Shown in pieces: positions 1-6,948 of a stretch of DNA of 64,000 nucleotides (positions are counted from its first letter, which is position 1; each line of letters starts with the position of its first letter). This DNA is from Rhodothermales bacterium (GTDB lineage Bacteria > Bacteroidota > Rhodothermia > Rhodothermales > JAHQVL01), in assembly GCA_041391505.1 (NCBI GenBank), contig JAWKNW010000004.1:1-64000 (forward strand). Reading direction: 5' to 3'. Below the pieces are notes generated by a model. It did not search any database. It was given only the letters and a program-made list of their open reading frames with translations, and was not told the DNA's origin. Both the position numbers and the translations under genes were made by a program.

Positions 1-371
1 TCGGCCGGTGTCGGAAGCGTGAAATCGTTGCGCACGCCCGTGCCGCTGATGTCCAGCCCCAGCCTGAACGCGTGTTTCTTGATGTGAAACACATACGCAT
101 CCTCGGGCGGCTCGGGGTAGCCGGTGAAGTAGTACCCGGTCGGGTCCACGGCGTCGAAGCCCAGCTCGGCGCAGGCCTCGATCGCCTGTTCGAGCGTCAT
201 GGCGCCGCCGCGCAGCGGCTCGTTGAACGAGAACATGTTGCAACTGAGCTTCAGATGACCGGGCAGCGGTCTGCCGGCGCGAGCGGGTTGCAGCGGCTCG
301 GCGTCGGTCGCGGCGAGCAGAGGCAGGGTGAGGGCACTCTTCAGAAAAGCGCGGCGGTGCATGGGCGCCAT
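1..371 (-). CDS. Tat-exported sugar phosphate isomerase/epimerase-like protein (C-terminus outside window)
   Basis: Only the first ~123 codons are present; the gene runs off the left edge. The N-terminus carries a twin-arginine type signal (RRAFLK followed by a short Leu/Ala stretch). The mature start (LKLSCNMFSFNEPLR, then LEQAIEACAELGFDAVDPTGYYF) is typical of the xylose-isomerase-like TIM barrel / AP-endonuclease 2 family, in which strand one is followed by a helix ending in 'GFDAVD'. These exported members are usually annotated as sugar phosphate isomerase/epimerase; the substrate cannot be told. The start at 371 gives MAPMHRR; an in-frame ATG at 362 is equally possible. Confidence 0.75.
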   Translation of the reverse strand, partial: MAPMHRRAFLKSALTLPLLAATDAEPLQPARAGRPLPGHLKLSCNMFSFNEPLRGGAMTLEQAIEACAELGFDAVDPTGYYFTGYPEPPEDAYVFHIKKHAFRLGLDISGTGVRNDFTLPTPA

Positions 372-462
372 GGGGATGATCCGTTCGATGAGGGCGGTGC
401 GGAGCAGATCTTCGCATGCGCTCAAGATACCGCCTGCGGATGAGAGGGACCACCGACGGACT

Positions 463-930
463 TCACGGAAACTGAAGCGTGAGCGTTTCCCCCGGAGCGA
501 CCGCTTCCCAGTCGTCGAGCAGCGCCCGGTAACGCGACAGGATGACCTCGTGGATCGCGGGGTTCAGTCCGGCAGGCATGGGCACGCCCGTGCCGGCGCA
601 GGACGCGCGGACCGCCTCCAGGAAATCGGCATAGGGCAGCACGCCGGCCAGCTCGTACTGGAGGGCCATCACCACGGCCTCGGATTGCAGTCCCTGGGGG
701 CCGATCCAGCTCCGGTCGGCCGTTTCTTCGAATTCCTGGATGCTGCGCCCCTGCGCCAGCAGTCCGTAAAAGCCCCCGTCGAACCCGAGCACCGACTCCA
801 CGGCATAGTGGCCGATGTCGTGCAGGGGGCCGAACACATTCTGGATGGAGGTCCAGGTCTTCGATCCGTCGTCCCGAATGCACGAAAGCGTGTGGCGTTT
901 GTCGCGTCCTTTGAGAAATACGATCGTCAT
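463..930 (-). CDS. conserved hypothetical protein, 155 aa
   Basis: Not assigned to a family. The product is soluble, with no signal peptide or membrane segment. It starts MTIVFLKGRDKRHTLSCIRDDG and includes an acidic/aromatic middle (DIGHYAVESVLGFDGGFYGLL). Notable residues are a possible His near residue 37 (HDIGH) and an unusual density of Trp and Gln. It lies downstream of the terminator at 1012-1046, so it is probably transcribed on its own. The 3' end is followed by about 90 bases before the isomerase-like gene on the same strand. Codon use matches the neighbours, which supports a real gene, but no function is claimed. Confidence 0.6.
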   Translation of the reverse strand: MTIVFLKGRDKRHTLSCIRDDGSKTWTSIQNVFGPLHDIGHYAVESVLGFDGGFYGLLAQGRSIQEFEETADRSWIGPQGLQSEAVVMALQYELAGVLPYADFLEAVRASCAGTGVPMPAGLNPAIHEVILSRYRALLDDWEAVAPGETLTLQFP

Positions 931-1011
931 GGCAGGCCGTCGGTGGGGTCCGGGCCTGTCTACGGAGCGAATGCGCCGGCGTTGCAGGGAGGGAAGCCGT
1001 CGCGGCCGGGC

Positions 1012-1046
1012 AAAAAAAAGAGACGCCCCGACGGGACGTCTCTTTT
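1012..1046 (-). terminator. Rho-independent terminator after the M28 peptidase gene
   Basis: On the minus strand a 7-bp stem (AGAGACG/CGTCTCT) extended by a CCC/GGG pair is followed by eight T residues. It sits 26 bases downstream of the stop codon of the M28 peptidase gene. The opposite strand carries only a short TTTT after the same stem, so bidirectional action is possible but weaker. Confidence 0.85.
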
Positions 1047-1071
1047 CAACCGGATAGGCCGGATCGGATGC

Positions 1072-2325
1072 TCAAAATTCGATGTTCTTTTTGACCGTCT
1101 CGTTGCCGCGTTTGACGACGACCGTGGTCTTGTCGCCCTTTTCGTAGGTCGCGAGCGCCTGCATGTAGGCGTTGATGTCGTCGATGTCGGCATCGCCGAG
1201 CTTGATGATCACGTCGCCCTTCTCCAGGCCCGCCGTGGCGGCCGCCCGGCCGTTGACGACGGCGTCGATGCGGACGCCCTTGCCTTCCGCGACATAGTCC
1301 GGCATGATGCCCATGCTCACCTTGAACGACGCGGCCGCCCGGCCCTGGTCGTCGTCTTTCGTCTCGGTGAAGGCCAGCTTCCCGGAATCGTCGAGCGAGG
1401 CGATGACGCCCATGATGAAGTCGGTAACGGCATACATGCCTTCATAGTTGATTAGCTCGCTGTCGTCCGACGGCTTGTGGTATTCCTGGTGCTGACCCGT
1501 GAAGAAGTGGAGGACCGGGATGTTCTGAAGGTAGAACGACGTGTGGTCCGAAGCACCGATGCCGGAGGCGTGTTTCTTGACCTGGATGCCGTTGCCGGCC
1601 AGCCCGTCGAGCACGCCATCCCACGCGGGCGACGTGCCGGTGCCGTTTACGGCCAGGACGTTCTCTGCGTTGAGGCGGCCGACCATGTCCATATTCAGCA
1701 TGTAGCTGACGTTGTCGAACGAGATGGTCGGGTTGTTGGCGAAATATTTGGAGCCGTAGAGGCCGAGTTCCTCACCGGAGAAGGCGATGAACAGGTAGTT
1801 GTTGCCGTCGTAGGAGGCGTCCTTGAGCCGGCGCGCCAGCTCGATGAGCATGGCCGTCCCGCTGGCGTTGTCGTCGGCGCCATTGTGCACGGCGTCGCTG
1901 TTGGGGTCGCGGGAGCCGAAACCGCCGTGGCCGAGATGGTCGTAGTGGGCGCCGATGATCGCGGTCGTGGGCGCGCCGTTGTCGAGGAAGGCGACCACGT
2001 TATGGCCGGTACGCTCTTCGCCGGATTCGGCCGGCGCGTGCGGGTTGGCGCTGTAGCGGAACGAGAACGGCTGGAGCCATCCGTCGGTGCCTCTGGGTTC
2101 GAGCCCGATGGCGGCGAACTGGGACGCGATGTATTCGGCGGCGAGGGTCTCGCCGGCCGAGCCGGTCTGCCGGCCTTCGAGCAGGTCGGAAGCGAGGTAG
2201 ACGACGTCGACACGCAGGGCCTGCAACTCGGCCGGCGTAGGTTGAGCCAGGGCCCCGGTTGCCAGGAGACCCGTCGCAACGAGCGCGAGGATGCGGGGGG
2301 AAAAAATGGTTCTATGGATGGTCAT
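1072..2325 (-). CDS. M28 family metallopeptidase with C-terminal PDZ domain
   Basis: 417 aa with an N-terminal Sec-type signal (hydrophobic 10-27, cleavage around ALA-QP), so periplasmic or secreted. The M28 dizinc aminopeptidase core spans about 35-310. Visible metal and catalytic residues are GAHYDH (H127, D129), NGADDN (D151), the general-base pair SGEEL (E185/E186), NMDMVG (D213) and EYHKP (H283). Residues ~332-417 form a PDZ domain (VNGRAAATAGLEKGD). This layout is common in exported peptidases of Bacteroidota, which release amino acids from peptides; the true substrate is unknown. It is followed by a clear terminator. The upstream gene on the same strand starts only 8 bases before this one ends its leader, so both may share a transcript. 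Confidence 0.93.
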   Translation of the reverse strand: MTIHRTIFSPRILALVATGLLATGALAQPTPAELQALRVDVVYLASDLLEGRQTGSAGETLAAEYIASQFAAIGLEPRGTDGWLQPFSFRYSANPHAPAESGEERTGHNVVAFLDNGAPTTAIIGAHYDHLGHGGFGSRDPNSDAVHNGADDNASGTAMLIELARRLKDASYDGNNYLFIAFSGEELGLYGSKYFANNPTISFDNVSYMLNMDMVGRLNAENVLAVNGTGTSPAWDGVLDGLAGNGIQVKKHASGIGASDHTSFYLQNIPVLHFFTGQHQEYHKPSDDSELINYEGMYAVTDFIMGVIASLDDSGKLAFTETKDDDQGRAAASFKVSMGIMPDYVAEGKGVRIDAVVNGRAAATAGLEKGDVIIKLGDADIDDINAYMQALATYEKGDKTTVVVKRGNETVKKNIEF

Positions 2326-2333
2326 CGGACGAT

Positions 2334-3029
2334 TCAGGATTGGGATGTTGAAGAGAGATCACGCAAACGGTCCGCCAGTTGTTTCAAGCGCTTGCGTTGT
2401 GTGCGGATCCACAGGCCCAGGGACAGGCGTGCTACGGTGAGTCCGAGCAGGAGGCTGCCGGCGAAAATCAGGGTCTCGACCCACAGGGTATGATGCCGCA
2501 GGGGGGCTGAAATCGCGGCGATGAGGCTGAGCGCGATGCCCAGCGAATACGCGAGGGCGGCCGCGTGGGTGAACGTGCGATGCAGGCGGATCGTCGTGTG
2601 CGAGTCCGTCGAGTCCACGTGAATATGGAGAGAGCCCGTGAGGTGGGACCGGACGGTGCCGTGGATGTGCCCGTCCCGGCGTTCGTTCATCCGCGGTTTC
2701 AGCGCCGCCAGGGCATCCGTCAGCCGCACGGCGCGTGCCGGCGTGAGGGCTCCCGGGGCGATGCGTTTTATCGCGAACTCGAAGGGTCCGCCCCAGAACG
2801 TGCGCGTCCCGTGTTCGAGATCCCGCTGCTCCAGCTCGACGGCGGCGGCGCGGAGCACTTCGAGATCGATGCCGAGGCCGCTCGCGAACGATTCGATCTG
2901 CGCGTAGGGCAGCCCCTGTCGGACGCCCGCGTCGGCATGATCCTGCAATTCCGAGGCCCGCTTCAGCATCGCGCTCACTTCCCGGTCGCTGTACAGGCGC
3001 TGATGACGTAAGTGCTCGGGTATGGTCAT
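2334..3029 (-). CDS. hypothetical protein with SHOCT-like N-terminal helical motif and two membrane helices
   Basis: 231 aa from the ATG at 3029 (an in-frame TTG exists at 3056). Residues ~15-75 follow the recurring pattern YSDREVSAMLKRASELQ...GLPYAQIESFASGLGIDLEVLRAAAVELE, a short helical module seen at the N-terminus of many uncharacterised bacterial proteins. The middle is a soluble basic region. Two hydrophobic segments near residues 160-180 and 186-205 are followed by a basic, heptad-like C-terminus (RTQRKRLKQLADRLRDL). It lies directly upstream of the M28 peptidase gene with 8 bases between them. I do not recognise a specific family; a membrane-associated regulatory role is only a guess. 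Confidence 0.7.
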   Translation of the reverse strand: MTIPEHLRHQRLYSDREVSAMLKRASELQDHADAGVRQGLPYAQIESFASGLGIDLEVLRAAAVELEQRDLEHGTRTFWGGPFEFAIKRIAPGALTPARAVRLTDALAALKPRMNERRDGHIHGTVRSHLTGSLHIHVDSTDSHTTIRLHRTFTHAAALAYSLGIALSLIAAISAPLRHHTLWVETLIFAGSLLLGLTVARLSLGLWIRTQRKRLKQLADRLRDLSSTSQS

Positions 3030-3083
3030 ACGGTTCGGGTAGTCGATCGTATACAACCGCGCATGGGCGACGCCGGCGTGGGG

Positions 3084-3449
3084 TCAGTGCGTCGTCGCCG
3101 GCTCGTCGATGGCGGCGACGGCCTCGTTTTCGATCGCCTCGTCGTCCTGCCCTTCCGCCTTGATCACGATTTCCCACGGGCCTTCCATGCCGGCCAGCCG
3201 CCACCGACCCCACAGGCGCTGGACGCCGTCGTACTGGCCCGAATAACTCACCCGGTGTTTGCCGAGATACTGTTTGTCGATGACCACGTGTCGGTTTTCG
3301 CTGAGTGAGCCGGTGAGGACGAACAGGCCTACCATATCGCTGCCGGAGCCTTCGATGTGATCGTTCTCGATCGAGACGATCAATCCATCCATGTACTGCC
3401 GGCCCAGATCGGCCTGCTCCCACCATCCCCGGGCGTGTACGTGTCCCAT
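3084..3449 (-). CDS. hypothetical protein, 121 aa
   Basis: Soluble, with no signal peptide. The sequence suggests a small beta-rich domain: GLIVSIENDHIEGSGSDMVG, then LFVLTGSLSENRHVVIDKQYLGKHRVSYSGQYDG, then WGRWRLAGMEGPWEIVIKAEG. The alternation of short strands ending in Trp-rich turns resembles small barrel proteins that report on 'modified response to a perturbation', but no family is assigned. The C-terminus is acidic. It is co-oriented with the two genes downstream, with a 54-base gap. Confidence that it is a gene is moderate, based on composition and a plain ATG start. Confidence 0.6.
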   Translation of the reverse strand: MGHVHARGWWEQADLGRQYMDGLIVSIENDHIEGSGSDMVGLFVLTGSLSENRHVVIDKQYLGKHRVSYSGQYDGVQRLWGRWRLAGMEGPWEIVIKAEGQDDEAIENEAVAAIDEPATTH

Positions 3450-3628
3450 GTCTGGCGCGATGCGGGCGGAGCCGGGGGATGCTCCGCGTTGCGGAATGTA
3501 GGTGATCGATCAGAAAGCAACCAGCCTGCCTCGGTGGATATCTGGCAGATCGGCGGCGCGGGGACAGGGTACTCGTTAGCGCGCCAATGGTTCGCCGGCG
3601 GTAGGCCGGCGGGGGGCGCGATTTCTAC

Positions 3629-5068
3629 TCAGGAGGCCATGCCGTCGCCGACCGACAGGCTCCGATCCAGTGGAATGTCGACCTGGAAGGTCGTGCCGGT
3701 CGTCGTGGATTCCAGCAGCCGCACATCGCCTCCGATCTCCTGGGCCAGCTTGCGCGCGATCGTCAGGCCCAGGCCGATGCCGCCCGTGGCCCGCGTCTGG
3801 GAGTCGTCCACGGCCTGGAAGGGTTCGAACACCCGCGAGCCCCACTCGGCCGGGATGCCGCAGCCGCTGTCCTCGATCCGGAAGGCGAGGTGTTTTTCGG
3901 CCGGCATCGACACGTGAAGCCGCACGATACCCGCTTCGGTAAACTTCACGGCATTGTCGAGCAGCAACGTCAGGATGCGGCTCAGGTGCCCGGGATAAAG
4001 CGGCAACACTCGGCCGGGTTCGAGCGCCCGGTACTCGAACGAGAGGCCCTTCGCCTCGCAGGCATAAATCATCTTGTCCACTACCGGGTCGATGAGCGCG
4101 TCGATGGCCTGCTCCGACGCCATCTCCATCGACAGTTCGCCGACACCGGTAAAATCCAGAATCAATTCGATCAGATGCAGGAGGTGCAATGCCGCTTCGT
4201 CGACGATGCCGACCATCTCCTGGTTCTCTTCGGACAGCTCCTCGTCTTTCAGGATCGTCGAGGCGCCGATGATGTGGTTCAGCGGGGTGCGCAACTCGTG
4301 CGACATCACGGCGAGAAACCGCTGCCGGACTTCAAGCGCCTGCACGGCGATCCGGCGGGCTTCCGCTTCCTTGATCCGCAGGCTTTCCGCCTCCGCGCGG
4401 GCGGCTTCCACGATCTCCAGGCGCCGGCGTAATTCCTCCTCGTTTTCGGCGAGCTGCTGCACCGCATAGTCCGCCCCTACGATCACCTGATAAATCTTTC
4501 GGACCCGTTCGAAGAGCGATCGGTTGGGATAGAAGGTGAAGGTGTACGATGCGGATCGTTCCGAAATATCGAAGGAAAAATCGCGATACGGCACCTTGAG
4601 TTGCCGGAAGGTCGCCTCATAGGCGGAGGCCGAAAGGACGAAAAAGGCGCGGCACGAGGCGAACGGTTCGGGTATGCGGATGCTGGCTGTTGCCCTGCGC
4701 GTCGACCGGTCGATCGTGGTGTCGAAGATCAGTCCCGGGAAAAAGGTGCGCATGATGAACGCGTTCATGCGCATGAGAATCGCGGAAAGGTCCGAAAACA
4801 ACCCGAGGACGCGGAGCAGCAGGATGCCGGAAGGCGCCTTGAAGACGTTAAATCCGATTTCGCGGAGCTGCTCGTCGGAGCCGGCGTGTGCGGCAAGGCG
4901 GTTATGAAACAGCACGCAATGATCCCATTCGATCCATTCGGGGCATGAATCGGCGTCGTAGCCCACGCCTTCGAAGAATTGACTTTCAGTCATTCCCGAA
5001 TCGTAGGCGCACTGGTAAATCATCAATATCGCCCGTCGGCTGATCTTGGGCGTTGGTTGATTTGACAT
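3629..5068 (-). CDS. orphan sensor histidine kinase with an unusual N-terminal sensor domain
   Basis: 479 aa from the ATG at 5068 (upstream in-frame ATG codons lead through low-quality sequence). No membrane segment, so cytoplasmic. Residues 1-200 form a domain I cannot name (IYQCAYDSGM, WDHCVLFHNRLAAHAG, FFPGLIFDTTIDR); it recalls ligand-binding regions that precede AraC or guanylate cyclase domains. A coiled coil at ~205-250 joins a HisKA domain (FLAVMSHELRTPLNH, phospho-acceptor H257) and an HATPase domain (N box LLLDNAVKF ~368-376, G1 EDSGCGIP ~399-406, F box VFEPFQ ~413, G2 GGIGLGL ~429-435). No response regulator is adjacent, so its partner lies elsewhere. Confidence 0.9.
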   Translation of the reverse strand: MSNQPTPKISRRAILMIYQCAYDSGMTESQFFEGVGYDADSCPEWIEWDHCVLFHNRLAAHAGSDEQLREIGFNVFKAPSGILLLRVLGLFSDLSAILMRMNAFIMRTFFPGLIFDTTIDRSTRRATASIRIPEPFASCRAFFVLSASAYEATFRQLKVPYRDFSFDISERSASYTFTFYPNRSLFERVRKIYQVIVGADYAVQQLAENEEELRRRLEIVEAARAEAESLRIKEAEARRIAVQALEVRQRFLAVMSHELRTPLNHIIGASTILKDEELSEENQEMVGIVDEAALHLLHLIELILDFTGVGELSMEMASEQAIDALIDPVVDKMIYACEAKGLSFEYRALEPGRVLPLYPGHLSRILTLLLDNAVKFTEAGIVRLHVSMPAEKHLAFRIEDSGCGIPAEWGSRVFEPFQAVDDSQTRATGGIGLGLTIARKLAQEIGGDVRLLESTTTGTTFQVDIPLDRSLSVGDGMAS

Positions 5069-5322
5069 CGCGGTAAACTGCGCTTCATCGCATGTCAATG
5101 TGCGCCGCCTTTTCTGCCGATACGGAGGTCCGTCCGAGAGAATACGTACCAGAAAGTGCCACGAAAGGCAGGCCTGTAAACCAGAAGGCCCGCCCGGCAT
5201 TATCGAGAAAGGTATCAGGGGATGCGCCACGATACCCTGCATCGGGGAGGCGCGAAAAAACAGGCAATTCGTTTACCAGAATCGCGCAAAATAGTTCTGA
5301 ACCAGCGGGATCGGTCACGTCG

Positions 5323-6750
5323 TCAGGCCAGGATGTCGAGGATGGCCTCTCCCTTGCCGTCGGGTGTGGTATAAAACGGGCGTCCCTCGATCTCATAACT
5401 GGTTTCGGGCGGAATGCCCAGCGCGTGGTAAATCGTCTGATGTATCTGGTCGATTTTTACCGGGTTTTCTACCGCTTCACACGGGCGTTCGTCGGCGGTG
5501 CGGCCAAAAACATGTCCTTTCTTGATGCCGCCTCCAAACATCAAAATCGAACAACCGCTTGTGAAGTGGCGATGCATCCCATAGTGCACGAGATCCTCGA
5601 TAGTATCGGGCACAAACACCTGGTCCTTTACCTTGGCACCAGGCCGGCCCTCCATGAGCATGTCCCGGCTGAACTCGCTCGCGAGGATGATCACGGTGCG
5701 GTCCAGGTGGCCGCTCTCTTCCAGGTCCCGCACGAGCTGCGCGATGGGCCGATCGATAAGCTCCTTCATCTTGACGAGCCGCGTGTGCCCGTTTTCGTGG
5801 GTATCCCAGCCGTGGAACGGCTCATACTCGGTCGTGACGGTGACAAAACGTGCGCCCTGCTGGGTGAGCCGTTTGGCGAGGAGACAGCCGAGCCCGAAGC
5901 GCCCGGTGTTGTAGGTATCGTAGGATTCGGTCGGTTCGAGGGACAGGTCGAAGGCCCGCGCCTCGGGTGAGTTGAGCAGGCGATAGGCCTGCTCCATCGA
6001 ACGCATGAGGGACTCTTTCTGGTAGTCGCTGCCCTGATCGCCGAGGGGGCTCTGGTTAATGAGTTCGCGATAGAGCTGATTGCGGCGCTCGAACCGGCTT
6101 GCCGTCATGCCGACGGGCGGACGCACGCTGTCGAGGCCGGTCTGCGGGTCGGGGATGAGGAAGGGGCCATACTCGGCCCCGAGAAAGCCGGCGGTGTGGA
6201 AGGCTTTCAGCTCCTCGGCCTCGCCCACATGAAAACGCTGGCCGATGTTGATGAACGCCGGCAACGCGGGATTGATGGGCCCGAGTTCGCGCGCGATCCA
6301 GGAACCGATATGCGGCGCGGCCACCGTCTGGGGCGGCTCGTAGCAGGTGTGCCAGTGGTACTGGTGCCGCGAGTGGAGGATGAAACCGAGGTCGCCGGAT
6401 TGATAGGAGCGGATCACGGTCCCGCGGTCCATCACGCTCGCGATCTGTTCGAGCCCCTCGCTGAACTGCGCGCCGTCGATCGCCGTGGGGATCGACGGAA
6501 ACGTGCTGAGCACCTTGTTCGGGTCGATCCCTTTTTCATACGGGATATAGGTTTTCGGGTCGAACGTTTCCGTGTGCGCCATGCCGCCGGCCATCCAGAG
6601 CAGGATGACGGTGTCGGCCGAAGCGTTCGCCCGGGCGGACCTCGCGCAGGAGCTCAGGAAGGTGGCGGACGGCAGGGTCGCGGCCATCGCGGCAAGGGTG
6701 GCCGCGCCGGACCGTTTGACGAATTCGCGACGGGAGAAGGAATCTTTCAT
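5323..6750 (-). CDS. DUF1501 domain-containing protein with Tat signal
   Basis: 475 aa. The N-terminus has a Tat motif (SRREFVK) and a hydrophobic stretch ending in a possible lipobox (LSSCA), so it is exported. The remainder is the DUF1501 family, a sulfatase/alkaline-phosphatase-like fold abundant in planctomycetes (LLWMAGGMAHTETFDPK, SRHQYHWHTCYEPPQ, GWDTHENGHT, ASEFSRDMLMEGRPG, YEIEGRPFYTTPDG). These proteins are almost always found next to PSCyt/DUF1549/DUF1553 genes, as here (6949-9792, same strand, ~200 bases upstream). The joint role is unknown; carbohydrate or sulfated-polysaccharide handling has been proposed for such pairs. A heptad-repeat element separates the two genes. Confidence 0.9.
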   Translation of the reverse strand: MKDSFSRREFVKRSGAATLAAMAATLPSATFLSSCARSARANASADTVILLWMAGGMAHTETFDPKTYIPYEKGIDPNKVLSTFPSIPTAIDGAQFSEGLEQIASVMDRGTVIRSYQSGDLGFILHSRHQYHWHTCYEPPQTVAAPHIGSWIARELGPINPALPAFINIGQRFHVGEAEELKAFHTAGFLGAEYGPFLIPDPQTGLDSVRPPVGMTASRFERRNQLYRELINQSPLGDQGSDYQKESLMRSMEQAYRLLNSPEARAFDLSLEPTESYDTYNTGRFGLGCLLAKRLTQQGARFVTVTTEYEPFHGWDTHENGHTRLVKMKELIDRPIAQLVRDLEESGHLDRTVIILASEFSRDMLMEGRPGAKVKDQVFVPDTIEDLVHYGMHRHFTSGCSILMFGGGIKKGHVFGRTADERPCEAVENPVKIDQIHQTIYHALGIPPETSYEIEGRPFYTTPDGKGEAILDILA

Positions 6751-6814
6751 AGTGAGCGCATCCGCGTCAGATCAATGAATACGTGACGTTCCGTACGGTA
6801 GCGAGGCGATCGAT

Positions 6815-6912
6815 GGATACGGGATACGCGATGCAGGATGGTTACCGAAAAACCGTGCGATTGATCGTGATCCTGCATCCCTGCATCCTGTATCCTGCAT
6901 CTTGTAACCTGT
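6815..6912. repeat. inverted heptad-repeat element E1
   Basis: Left arm 6815-6842 reads as heptads GGATACG, GGATACG, CGATGCA, GGATGGT. Right arm 6871-6912 reads TCCTGCA, TCCCTGCA, TCCTGTA, TCCTGCA, TCTTGTA and is largely the reverse complement of the left arm. The core between them begins CCGAAAAACCGT (6845-6856), shared exactly with element E4 at 28649-28660. It lies in the DUF1501/DUF1553 intergenic region. Confidence 0.8.
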
Positions 6913-6948
6913 TTCGGACGGTCAAACCGTCCGGGCACGTACGTTCGG

